Below, in pieces: positions 48,811-60,581 of a DNA stretch of 64,000 nucleotides. The notes below the pieces were generated by a model that saw only the letters and a list, made by a program, of their open reading frames with translations, was not told the origin of the DNA and searched no databases. The stretch spans positions 12,276,001 to 12,340,000 of the forward strand of contig NC_088319.1 in NCBI RefSeq assembly GCF_910592395.1, given 5' to 3'. The first letter of the stretch is position 1. Every line of letters starts with the position of its first letter. The position numbers and the translations under genes were made by a program. Origin of the DNA: Lineus longissimus. Taxonomy: Eukaryota; Nemertea; Pilidiophora; Heteronemertea; Lineidae.

Positions 48811-51800
48811 ATGGAGGCAAGTGATGAGAAAGTTTCGAAAATGCGCCGGTAAATGACCCTATTTAGCATTGTCTGCATTCCAAATAACATCTGAATTGAT
48901 TTTGATGCTTTCGGCTGACGTAAAGCTTCGATTGAAATCACCGTTATGTCAAGTTAAGCTCAGCTTTCCATGCTGGAAGCGTTTGAATCCCGGATGATTT
49001 AGTTATGTTATGAGGTGACGCCTAGCGGCAAGAGGAGAAACTACCATAAAGCTGTCTGCTAGTGCTAGCCTTTCACAATTAACCTTATGGCAGTTTTGCA
49101 CTATTGGTTGCATATATTGATAAGTTAGGCCTGGACAATTTACAAAATATGCTTGGGTTACCATGTCATGAGCAGCAGACTGAGCATGACAAAGTGATAC
49201 AATAAAAATTCTATATGCCTCAGTTGTTTAACTTTGACAGTGACACTGAGACAGTCATCCTCGCCCTCGCCCATTTTTTCTATTTATCTAGAGTGTGAAG
49301 CGCTTTCAACCTTTAGGTTTTTTCTCTCATTGCAGAGTTTATCTCGACTACAATGCCACCACACCGCTGGAGGGGGAAGTTTTAGAGACTATTCAGGATG
49401 CCTTGGAAACAGCGTGGGGGAATCCGAGTAGTGCTTATGAGGAAGGTTGGTCTCCTTTGGGCTGAATAAAGTTAATTTTGAAGCTCCTAATATATCGTCT
49501 AATATCAACGATGTTTGAGGTTATCGTCTGATTTCACATTTTCCCTGAAACCAAGGCACTTAACTCAGAAAGGCTACTCGAACAGTACAACAACCTGATC
49601 ATTTCTGACCAGTGCTCATTTGTTCACCTGCTGGCGCTGGGTGGAGTAAGGCAAGGTTAAGGTAGAAAATGAGTCCTGCCTTAAGTCTCACTCCGATTGT
49701 GGGGTTCGAAACTGGCCACCGGCTTTGAGTCCAAGTGTTTGAATCAAGTAGAAACAAAATCCTAATTACAAAGGTTGCCACAATGACTTTGCAATGAAGA
49801 CTAGAAGAGCCCACCTAAACATACGCAAGATTCCATGCATTTTTTGGTAAATTTCAGACAACACCAATGCCTCAACAGTTGGAAGACATGTCCATCCAGA
49901 CAGATCATGCAGCATAATTTGATTCATGTGTCTCCAATCTCTAATGATACATGTATCATTCATAGTCAGCGAGCTCACGAATGTTAAAAAAATGCTTCCT
50001 TTTTTGTCTGAAAAGGTTAAATGTTTTTTCATTTTTTTATTAGGGAAAAAGGCGAAGTTACTTATTCAAGATGCTAGAAGCCATGTTGCAGATATGGTTG
50101 GAGGGAGGGATACAGGTATGGAGGTCATTCTTTCTCTTGCTGACAGATTGCCTGTAAGAAGTTTGATAGGGACGATGATATATGATTTTAGTATATGCAA
50201 CCAAGGAAAAAGGAGATCCAACCTGGGTTCAAACCCCAGGCCTACAGCTCACAAGGCCATCACACCACCAAACTCTACAAACAGAGTTGAGACGAAATTC
50301 CCACTGGAATGATGTCATCACTTCATCTGGTGTATGTCACTCATAGTGGAACATTTGCAGTGCAGATACACAGATACAGAACTCCCCTACTACTGATAAT
50401 TAACTGGTGCTAGAGACTGGTTTGGATTACCTTTAAACTTGTCGCATATGGTATTTTATGATAATTGTGGTACTTTAAGTTTTAGTATCCATGTCTTTCA
50501 GATATCATCTTTACATCTGGGGGGACAGAGGTAAATAATATGTATTCCTATTTCTTGAAATCAGCTGTAATAGAAAACTGTAATAGAATTCGTCACAGCG
50601 AGTAAACTGCAAAGCACGTCATGCCCTACTAGGTACTTACTTGCACCTGCTTTAAACATGCCAAACGCACTTGGGGATCATAAGTTTCATCCTAATGGTA
50701 TATATAGATGGGGACATTTTTGAATAGTTTTGCCAATTCAGATGAAAGTAAGCTCTACTGTGCAGTATAATTTGTGTCCATGGTTTAAATAGCACAAGAT
50801 TGTGCTGGTGCTACAAGGGTTCAAGACCTTTCATTGGCTGCCCCCAGCAAAAGCATTTTCAATTTTGTTTCAGGCCAATAATTTAGTTATCCACTCTGCC
50901 TTAAAAAACTTCTGGGGGCACCACGTTTATGCCGATGGCAGCAGATGTTCTGTTTCCCCTCACATCATCACCTCCAACCTGGAGCACGACTCGGTGAAAT
51001 TGGTCCTGGAGAAATTGAAGGAGGAAGGAAAGATAGGCATGTGAACATGTTTGTTTGTTGAAAGCAAATTTGAAAGACGTCGGAAAACTTTCAGAAAAAA
51101 TTATTTTAAAAATTGACCAGGAGAAGAACAAACATATTGAAGTATTTAAAAAACCTAACTTAATCCTTTTAACAGTACAAGGCAATCGAAAGTCGTAGAC
51201 ACAGTTGACCAAAGAAGATTTAGATGGGCGATGTAAAGGAATGGACAGGAAAATTGATTGTACTCTTAGGCCTGGTTGTTCAAAACAAGATTGGTTACTA
51301 ACGCTGGCATTAACTTTAGTTGGTGTTAAGTCTTATGGACTTACCTATACCGGTAAATGACAAAAAGAATTTTGAACAACCGGGCTCAAGATAGATAGAT
51401 AGGTAGATAGATAGGTTCTTTAAACAATGTTTTCTGTTCCAGAATTATCAGTTGTGCAGGCTTCAAAACTAACTGGTCGTGTTGTGGTTGAGGACGTGAT
51501 AAGTCACATACGCCAGGCACCAGATGTCTCCACTTGTCTGATCACCATTATGTCGGCGAATAATGAAACTGGAATCATACAGGTCAGTGAATGAAGGGGT
51601 TTCATCACCCAATGATAAAACTGGCATCATCAACCTTAGGAAAGAAACTGACTCCAACACTTTCCGAAAAAAAACTTGAAAACTCTTCTCTTCCGTGAGC
51701 ATTTTGGAGCGTGAGCGCTTTTGAACATTGTATTCAGTGGGAAAGGCGCTATATAAAAGATAATTTCATTCATTAATTCATTCATACAGGTCAGCAGAGA

Positions 51801-54163
51801 ATGAAGGGCTTGATACCAAAATTAATTTCATTGAGGAAATTTTCTGACCAATTCTAAGGAAATCAGAATTTATTGGACATTGGAGCAGCCACATGTTACC
51901 CACTTGTGGGAGGAGGTTCCTTAAAATCAGGAGGCTAACATTCACAACCCCAACAACAGTGCTTTTAACTGTAGGCATGCAGGAAAAGCTGAGGAGAACT
52001 AATTAAGATGAAAAAAGGTATGAAAAACGAATATCTTTCTTCAATATTTTTCAGCCCATTGCAGAAATTTGTGAAAGAGTGCGATCTATGAAAAGACAAA
52101 AAAATGCACCTACTCGAATTTTTCTACATACGGATGCAGCACAATCTCTTGGCAAGATACCAGTAGACGTGGACGTTTTAGGCGTCGATTATTTGACAAT
52201 AGTTGGCCACAAGGTAAACTATGGCATTGTTATCATAAGTTGTGGAGAAAGGTGTTCACAAGGCCTTTACCCTGGAGCTGCAATCTGTGACAGTGTCTCC
52301 TAAACTGGTTTAATTGTCAGTGTTTAAAACCATGCCACATTTTAGGGGCAAATGGAGTCTTTGATGAGAAGAAACATTGGCTCATCGAACTTCTTGTGAT
52401 TCAAAACTGATGTGCTGATGATTGAAATGAAAAGACGGAATGAAAATTGCCACTTGAATTCATAGAGCCCTGAAAATTGGCAACTGTGTATTGTCAGAAT
52501 GTCTAAAAAAATTTATCAAGCTACAATTCCACTTTTGCTTTACTTCTGTACTTGTCATCATTTTGTATTTTCCCTCTCTCCATGCAGTTTTATGGACCAA
52601 GGATTGGTGCTCTCTATGTAAGGGGCCCGGCCACGGAGACACCTCTACACCCCATGTTCTTTGGTGGCGGTCAGGAGAGAAACTTTAGGCCGGGGACGGA
52701 GAACACTGGCATGATTGCGGGATTAGGAAAGGTATGAGATCAGTCCTTCGAATGAGACTTAAAACCAAAGTTCCTTGTATCTGGTGTTTGTGCTCCACCA
52801 AGTGGGAAACAGGTGTTGCTTGCGTGGACTCTATATCTGGCCAAAGACAGATTCACTAGGCCAATGAACCTAATTGGCACCTAACGGTTGTGGCACGCAT
52901 AAAACGATGCAGACATTTTCCAAGGCCTCTTCCAGGCACCACTGCTTGGTAAGTTGGAGTGCCTGCCTTGAATACGCAAGATTTGGATAAGATTCTCAGC
53001 AAGCTGGGGAATAGCTTCTCTAGGGTGTTTAATCAAAATCGAATAACCATTTTCAGGCTGCTCAACTGGTTGTAAAAAATCTTGATACATATTCCTCACG
53101 CATGGAAACGATAAGGGATTACCTGGAGGAAAGGTTACAGGTATGATTGAGCTTAAGATTAGCCAAAGTGCTGGTTGAGAAGACAAGGAATATTATTGCA
53201 AAGATGGTCGTCTTTCTGCTTCCAAAACTGCCCAAATGTTTTGATTAATCAGAGGCATGCTTAATGGGTTATTTGCATCCCGCTTCTCATGAGTGACTGA
53301 TTGATTCTTTTCGCTTAAGCCAAGGCTGTCTGTCTCTTTCATTAGGGGTGACACTATCATCAACAAACTTTTTAAAACCAGAATCCACCATCCAACTCAT
53401 GTTCATGACATTGGGACATTTAAGTTCCAAGTTTGCCAAGGACCAGAGCTCTCAAATTTGAATATGGATCTCAATCAGCAGAACACGGCCCTTCAGAGAC
53501 AGTACTCTTTCGATTTATACCAGAGACTTGATACTTGATGACTTCACTATAAATCTTTATCCTATCATTTCTTGGACTGTTCCAGAAAACCTTTGGTGCT
53601 ATGGTACACTTCAATGGGAAATTCGAAGGAAGTTCGAGACTGCCGAATACGTGTAACGTTTCGTTATTAGGATGTAATTTAAAAGGTATGAAGTGGTTTT
53701 GCTCTGGTGGTCTAATGGTCTTCACGTTCCGTGGGTTGACATCATGCTTACAAAGTCAAGAGTTTTCACCATGGTATCAAGCTTCTCTAAGGAATACACA
53801 TGTATCCCAGTTTCTGAGGAGCAGATGGCATCTTTTAATTTCTGTTGTCAAATAAAGTGTTTTTATGAGAGGAAAAAACAGAATTCCTCCTTTATTGGAA
53901 ATACCTCATCCCTGAATGATTGGTTTTTTTCAGGTGGCACTGTTCTAGCAAACGTACGTAATTTGCAAGCAAGTGTGGGATCTGCGTGTCATGCTCAGGA
54001 CCAGCCATCTCACATCCTTCTGGCCATTGGAATTCCGAGAGAAATTGCATCGAACGCTCTCCGATTGAGTGTTGGGAGGTACACAACAAAGGAGGACATT
54101 GACCTTATCATCACAGACTTGAAACAGACTGTAACCAGGTTGGAAAAGAAACGAATAGAATAG
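48811..54163 (+). CDS. SCLY: SCLY selenocysteine lyase, complete, 11 exons, 422 aa
   Basis: PLP-dependent enzyme that splits L-selenocysteine into alanine and selenide, recycling selenium. Exons: 48811-48848, 49336-49445, 50044-50115, 50502-50530, 50874-51036, 51443-51582, 52055-52213, 52588-52731, 53057-53140, 53586-53685 and 53934-54163; all phases agree. The start ATGGAGGCAAGTG gives 12 residues before the conserved [12 protein letters not shown]. Key motifs: [23 protein letters not shown] (209-214), VGHK with PLP lysine at 237, [27 protein letters not shown], catalytic Cys365 in SVGSACH, and ALRLSVGR near the end. Human SCLY is about 445 aa with the same order. The animal-type RIGALYVRG loop and SVGxACH favour SCLY over mitochondrial NFS1, and there is no obvious transit peptide. 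Intron 5 has a GC donor (ATAG, then gcatgt); the other donors are GT. A possible poly(A) signal AATAAA lies at 54365. Confidence 0.95.
50180..50290 (-). repeat. tRNA-like SINE fragment in SCLY intron 3
   Basis: The reverse strand contains TTTGGTGGTGTGATGGCCTT (A-box-like) and GGGGTTTGAACCCAGG (B-box-like). It is antisense to SCLY. Edges are approximate. Confidence 0.45.
51270..51386. mobile_element. Small (117 bp) inverted-repeat MITE in SCLY intron 5
   Basis: Ends GCCTGGTTGTTCAAAA and TTTTGAACAACCGGGC are near-perfect inverted repeats. The interior also partly folds. Non-coding. Confidence 0.7.
51391..51416. repeat. GATA microsatellite
   Basis: Six or so GATA/GGTA units immediately right of the small MITE, in SCLY intron 5. 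Confidence 0.75.
51690..51788 (+). repeat. SINE-like 3' end with ATTC-rich tail
   Basis: GTGAGCGCTTTTGAACATTG followed by GGCGCTATATAAA and a TTCATTCATTAATTC tail resembles the end of many invertebrate tRNA-SINEs, including the one at 63.2 kb in this window (GAAGCGCTTTGAG, GCGCTATATGAG). The 5' part is missing. Confidence 0.5.
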
Positions 54164-54364
54164 TATGGTTAATTGCCAAAAAAGACATTTCTTTAACTTG
54201 AAAATGTTGGATTACCAACAGAATTGGAATCTTATTATTATTCTTCAGCTGATGCATTCATATCATATCATTACCGGAAAATAAGTGGCAATACAGTTTC
54301 AGGTCATTGATTTTTATTTTATTTCTCAGAGAAAACAGCTTTTGGTTTTATGTATGGTTTAAGG

Positions 54365-54370
54365 AATAAA
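54365..54370 (+). terminator. Probable SCLY poly(A) signal
   Basis: AATAAA about 200 bases past the SCLY stop codon, on the sense strand. The position is plausible but the cleavage site is not shown. Confidence 0.45.
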
Positions 54371-55313
54371 CCTCAATACAAAGAGTTAAATTGTTACACT
54401 GGCAGTTGTTTTCTTCTGTACTTGAAATGGCCGTTCAAATTTAAAGGCGTGACAGTTCCTGACTGAGTTTACAGTATTAACCATAGATATATTTATGAAA
54501 CACATGAGCCTCTCGCAAAATCACCGGTAGAGTGGAACAACATCATGGAAGGAATTAGAATATCACAGTATTTCAACTCTTTCATTGAGCGATAGACCCG
54601 AGAGTCACCCAGCTGAGCTGAAGCATGCCACAGAAAGACTCGGGCAACGGTCTGAGCTCCGGTAGACCGCATGCATATTGTATAAACTATAATGGACAAG
54701 CTTGACTAACACGGAGCAAAAAATATATGACCTGTTGCAATGGAACTGTATAATTCAGTTAATTCCATTAAAATTTGCCACCTTCAAATTAGCTCACCAA
54801 ACTCCGCCTGATATCGGTTAGTCCGCAGTCTACAATGCACACTTGTGTGTGTATGGGTAACAATACATCCATGTATCACGTTAAAATGGTACTATTGCAG
54901 GTCTAAGCAAGTTAAGTAAGGAAACCCTCTCCTGACCAAGCGTCTAACTAAGAGATCATCGAATAAAGATATACTATTTACATATACTTCAGAGAGGAAT
55001 ACATACTATGTATAAACAAATATTCTAGTTTTAAAATGATATGTGTAAAGGACATACATTATCACAAGGACTTCACCACCATTGGTGATGTTACATGGGA
55101 CACCCAACAATATTCCAACAAGGGACTACAGTCCCTTGTTCCCCCCTGATCCCCAGACCTTTGTCTCCATTGATGCACCATATGGCCATGTGGTAAGTCT
55201 CTTGGTGTCCCAGAGTCGGCTGTTCTGGAGCACATGATCCGTGGTGTCTGATCTAGTGTGTTGCACTGGCATGCAAAATATACAACAATGAATAAGGTTC
55301 CTTCCTAACGTTA

Positions 55314-58300
55314 TCAAGAAATCGTACATTTGCCCCTTCCGCCCCTGCACTTGCAGTTACAAGATCTTGAACCACCTGAATGACTGCCCCAAACTGACCC
55401 CATTCGCATTCGAACAGGTGCCGACATCCTCCCACTTCTTGCAGTCCAATTCAAGTTTGGAAGGTGGGGTAGTCTTATCATAGTCATATGTCTGAAAAAG
55501 TTCATGGGACCAGACCGACTGACTGTGACAGGGTTTCCTCCCCTATTTCTTTTGGCTTTCTGTAGTAATCCATCGACGAGGACGAACGGTACCAAGAAGA
55601 TAAAGAAGATAGCTCCAAGCGGTTTCAAGAGGACTTCTGAAAGAGATTGAAGATGATTATTAGTAAAGCAAGGCTGCTTGAGACGGGAAGGAAAGGGGCA
55701 GTTTGCTTCTCTCCGAAAAACATGTTTTTTCATGCAGATTTGCAGCCTTCTGGGACTAAGAGGATGCGTATGACATAATTTCTTTCAGTTTTCCAATCAT
55801 AAAATTACTCTTCAAGATGTTTATCTTAAACACTTGTGAGAATTAAGCAGTTAGCAGGAGCTTCCTTGGCAAAGGCATTATCAATGCCATCGTTGATGAT
55901 GTTGTAATGATGACGGCTTTTGAAAGTAAAAGAGAATGAGGACTTCCAAAGTTGTCTCCCAAACAAGAGGCCCAAGGGCCTGGCGCTCAGCTGGATATGA
56001 CCTAATAACATAGGACTGAGGGTATAAAGTAGTAAATATCGGCTTTATACTACTGTTTGAAGGTCAAGAGAACACGTTATACCACTAAAATTTCCAATGC
56101 AGAGCTGCCAGTTGGATGAAATATGATTGAACTAATCAGCCATGGTATGTAAATATTACAGGAGGCAACGGAAGATATCCCTAGTTCAGTATAGCTTTAC
56201 AGAAAAAATGGGAGTAACATTATTGTGTTGCTTAAAACGTCTACTTTTTACTCATGTAAGAATCGTAGTACTAATAATAACTTCAACTTATTTTCCAGTT
56301 ATGATAACACAACACGCATCTTCATGATCATGATCTTTCTCAAACTAACTGAATGACCTATTAGTAATCGCCTTGGACGCACAACCTAACCACATATCAA
56401 TCCGCCCCGACGATCGACACATCCATTCGATTCGATAACCGGGTAACCCTCGATAAAGTTTGATGAATAAACTAGAACTGAGATTTCACAGGAGCACCTG
56501 TGAATTCATGACTCCAGGGTTGTTTTGAGGGCGATATTGTAAGAGTTGGTCTTGAGTACGTGAAGGTCCGTGTGAGGCACCTGGGGAGAGAAGACTAGTT
56601 GAACGATGGGATCATGGAGGTATAAATAATTATTTATACCTCCATGATGGGATCTGACACGGACACTACTATTGATCTCATTATATGAATACCATTTAAT
56701 TACAAAAAAGTGAAAACAGATCATATCATATTCCTTGGGATAAATTAAAATAGGAGTGCGGGAACAAGGTTTTTTAGCAGGAGGAAAGCGAGAACATTTT
56801 GTGCCGTCGTATTCCGATTTGGCTGGTTAGTGGTGAAATCTGCTTTTAATTTTGCAAATTAACATATTCGTTTTTCGAGTTCTAACGTTGTCTGAATTAA
56901 AGATGCTTTCCCAATGCTTGACTGGTCTGGCAATTAAAGAGACATTGCCAGGAAAACGTGACGTCATTTTGGCCATTCTTCTTACCGCACGCCCTCTCTC
57001 TCCGTAAAAGTTCCTGACATGGTGTGAAGTGGGAGGGCGCACAATGGGAACCACACTGCCGCGATGTTAATAGTTTCTATTTATAGAATTCAGCGGCAGA
57101 GATTTTAGGCACGGAAAAAGTGGATTAACTCGGCTAATCTCAATGGATTTTACCCAGGAATGTTTTCAAGGCGAGAGAAACATCTGATTTAAGTACTGCG
57201 CTTATTAGATTTCATGTTCAGGCCGAAGATTGGCCTAAAACGTGGACGAAAAGAGTGCATTATCGAGTGTTGGAGAGGTCACGTGATTGGACGAGAAACC
57301 TGAACAAAGTTTTCGTGCTTTTAGCTGTCAACATCAATGGCTATAATATACTCCTACGGAATAGTAGAACTAATAGAACTAATTTCCGAAGTTTCCAATA
57401 GTTTGAACACAAATCAAAACATCGCCCATCAGCTGGACTCAGATCTGCATAAATTACGATAAATAATGATGTCGTCGCTTCAATTTCGCAATGAAAGTTG
57501 ACTCCATTCGAAGGTTGTTTTGACCAAATTCTGTTGAACTCATCGTTATGAGGGCATTTGAACACATTCTCGTTGATCTTTTCTATAAACGTGTGAAGTT
57601 TCGTACCAAAATACGTTTCCGTAAAGGCTTAAAAAAGAAAATTTGTCACTTACAAAATCATCGCTCCGGTAGAAATAAAAAGGTCACCGCCATTTTCTTG
57701 ATGATAGTACTCCAGGTAACCGGCGGGAAATTTAAAGCGGGGTCATCCGGGGTCAAACAACAGTTTTGCTCACTACCGCCAACTGGTGATATAAATCCAC
57801 ACTAATCTATTTTATATCAAAACTTCTGTATCATGAAGACCTTTTCAACTTTATTTCGAGCTTTTATCTGCTGGAATAGAGCGTCAAAAAATTGTTTTTT
57901 CATTTACGCATTTTGTCCCCTGGGGAGCTGAATTTGAGTCGAATCGCCCAAATTTTTTTCCGTAAGTAACATTTTCTGCGGTGTTTATAAGCAAGACTAG
58001 ATTTGAAGTGCTTCGGTTGTATGATTACAAAATGCCCAACTTTGCCTACAGATGGATGGATGGATGGAAGGATGGCAGGATGGGTGGAAGGACGGACACC
58101 AATCGAATAGCTATTTGACTAGCTCCGCTGACTTTGTCAGCTGAGCTAAAAATGCCAACAAGTTGTTGAAATGTCATATCGAGAAATGCCATTACAAACG
58201 TTTTACTTTCCAACTTACCATACATTTTTTTGAAGGGATTCTCAATTTGTAAAGATGCAGACGATGGCAGTCTGATTGGGGCCACATAAGGCCTTGTTCG

Positions 58301-59999
58301 TTTTTTTCCTTGCCCGACGGAGGACGCCCATTTTGATACTGATAAAATACCATTGATCACCATCAATACTGTTTGCCAAACTGTTACTATGGAAACAGCT
58401 GTCCCCATTATCAAGAAGACAAAGGAGACTAGAATGATGGAGGATAGATCCCAGAATGCACCTGGAAATAACGTAAAGGTATTAAAGTATCAGCATCCCA
58501 GTAGCTGGCGTTGATTCTTTGTCAATCTGGCCAAATTGACAAAATCGACAACATGTCTCAGGCCTAAAATGCAAGGCCCTAATCAGCTTTGCTATCTATT
58601 TGTTCTGAATGTCTAAGAACAGTTGATTGAGGTCACCTCTGTTTGCGGGGTTAACTGATATAATGAAATCGACATCTTTAAATCGCTTCCTCAACCAAAG
58701 CAACAGTGCAGATGTGATGCCATCAGGTCACATTATGACGTCATGCCGACATGTACTTTGTGCATCACAACGTGACTGGCTGTGCAAAAAATTTCAGCGT
58801 GTTTGCCTGGCATGAGTTCACTTACTAAATATATCACTGATAGGGTTGATACTCCAATTCAGCAAGAGATCATCTGGGCTGTACACCATCCCCCATCCAT
58901 TCTCTTCGACAGAATATCGATACTTCAGGGCATCCTTCATTGTTGAACTTAACAACATGTCCTCAATTTGTGAACGGTCGGAAGCGAAGTCATGCGCGAC
59001 TTCGTTCCACACTACCATACCCCATCCCATCGATACTGGTTTGATATCGTGTTTTTTCTGGGTTCTTTCTGGTGTCACACGATCATCAAGTGATCCTGAA
59101 CTGTCCACTGAATCAGGATTACGTATCAACGATACGTCACTGAACATCGGAAAGTCATAGATTCTATTTGAATTTGAGTCTGTTTCTTCAGCAGTTCTAT
59201 CTGGCGCTAACCTCTGTATGAGATTTGCATAATCACCACCAGTATCGAAGTCTTCTGGGGCTAGTTTTACTTGTATTGTGCCAACAATGGATTGGCCTTG
59301 AAATTCTTCATGACCGTGTCCAGATGTCAAGTGAGTTTCACCTTGACCCTGTCCAGAGATCAACTGAGTTTCGCCATGACCTTGCGCAGGGGTCAATTCG
59401 ACTGGAACCTCCTCAAGAACTGGTGCAGTTGGAATGAGGCATTTTGGCTTGGCTTGAGGTTCAAGTCTCTTTCTTTGGTCCCCGACAGCATGCTGATGAC
59501 TTGCAGTTATTTCCGCAGAGTTCGTGGACGTGTCGTCAATTTTGCTGGTGGCTACGTGGCCTATTTGTTGCCCCGCCCTGTTCAGGTATGTTGGTGAAAC
59601 GTGAACTGAAAGAACAAGAAACAGAAAATCAATATCATACTGTTGGAACTTTAAATCTGCATCATACAGTAGAACATTTCAATTACGGACACCCTCAGGA
59701 TTGACAAACTGTGAACTTTATGTCAAAGACAGTTGGGATGACACAAACAACACAATCAACTTACCTCTCAAAACTTTAGTTTCCCGATGATGTGTAGGTG
59801 TTCCTGAATCAAAAACATCGTCATCCTCGTCCCAATTTTCCCCGTTACTGTCATCGTCCTCGACCACGAAGGATCTTTGTTGTGCCTGGTTACCACCGGA
59901 ATGTTTGTGAGAACGACGAAGAAATTTTGGAATGATTTTCTTGACGAAGCTCTTCTTTTTCGAGAGACGCTTTGGCGAAGGAGAGTTCTGAGCAGACAT
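55314..59999 (-). CDS. Unrecognised membrane protein, 4 coding exons, 526 aa
   Basis: Exons on the reverse strand: 59765-59999, 58826-59605, 58219-58461 and 55314-55636. The introns are GT-AG with matching phases, which strongly supports a real gene. An in-frame TGA lies 21 bases before the ATG, supporting this start. The N-terminus is Lys/Arg-rich (residues 1-37), followed by an acidic patch and a long polar, probably disordered region with three GxGETxLxSG-like repeats. A compact region then contains GWGM twice (272-275 and 315-318). The C-terminal part has a hydrophobic stretch at about 347-380, long enough for a hairpin or two helices, and a second at about 426-445. The last about 80 residues are basic and Cys/Gly-rich, and the exact 3' end is less certain. 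No signal peptide. I do not recognise the family; a loose resemblance to Bcl-2-type BH1/BH2 plus tail anchor is discussed in the findings. Convergent with SCLY. Confidence 0.8.
56611..56648. repeat. 38-bp perfect palindrome
   Basis: Arms ATCATGGAGGTATAAAT and its exact complement flank a central AATT, so the full 38 bp is self-complementary. It lies in the third intron of the membrane-protein gene. Confidence 0.95.
58051..58100. repeat. GGAT-type microsatellite
   Basis: Imperfect GATGGATGGATGGATGGAAG series in an intron of the membrane-protein gene. Confidence 0.75.
59667..59712 (+). mobile_element. pogo-like MITE remnant
   Basis: CAGTAGAACATTTCAATTAC after TA, then GGACACCCTCAGGATTGACA; only one end is recognisable. 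It lies in the first intron of the membrane-protein gene. Confidence 0.5.
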
Positions 60000-60467
60000 G
60001 GTAGTCGCGTGAAGGTGTCAACCTGAATGTGAATTAAGTTTATAATAGTTTATTCAAATTCATTAACCATTAAAGGGTTGAGCATGGTGCGAGTCTGTTC
60101 TTTGTTTTCCAGGCAGAGAACAGCCTCCTAGTCCTAGGTCACTTAATCATTTGATGAAGTTTTGATTGCTTTAGGAATACCGAATAGGATAGGATTTCAA
60201 GTTCCAGCCGAAATGATGGTGCCTCTACCTCTTTTATGATCATGATGATGTATACTCTTATGATTGTGCTCCGAGTGTGTGCAGTAGACACACAAAGCTT
60301 GAACACAATTCACTATAATACAGCTATGGTATTAATGGTCTTCAATCACACTCCGACCAAGGCAATGTAAATGTTGAGTTGAAAATACAGTTTTGTTTAC
60401 AAATACAAGCTCTAAAAGGATTAAAGACACTAGAGAAAGTTATAAAAAGGTGTTTAACTACACTTAC

Positions 60468-60520
60468 TGATATCAAAGATTGTCATATCACCAGCTTTGT
60501 AGGTGACAACAACGTCTGAT
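60468..60520 (-). other. Candidate upstream exon of the membrane-protein gene
   Basis: The reverse strand shows an acceptor (tttcag), 53 bases, and a strong donor (gtaagtg). Spliced to an acceptor at 60022 (attcag, then GTTGAC) it would form part of the 5' leader, because the joint gives an in-frame TGA before the ATG at 59999. One frame of the 53 bases is open (SDVVVTYKAGDMTIFDI). It could therefore instead be the end of a different protein, with DIS and stop formed at the splice. RNA evidence is needed to choose. Confidence 0.4.
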
Positions 60521-60581
60521 CTGAAATACAGGTGATTTTATTGAAGGTATTTCTGACATAAGGAAGTAAACATAGTCAACC

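Noticed and set aside
49600-49740. GGGGTTCGAAACTGG, a B-box-like motif in SCLY intron 2
   Set aside because: No matching A box at tRNA spacing, so not enough to call a SINE.
58846-59597. Forward open frames of 104-108 codons
   Set aside because: Antisense shadows of exon 2 of the membrane-protein gene, whose exon phases agree on the reverse strand.
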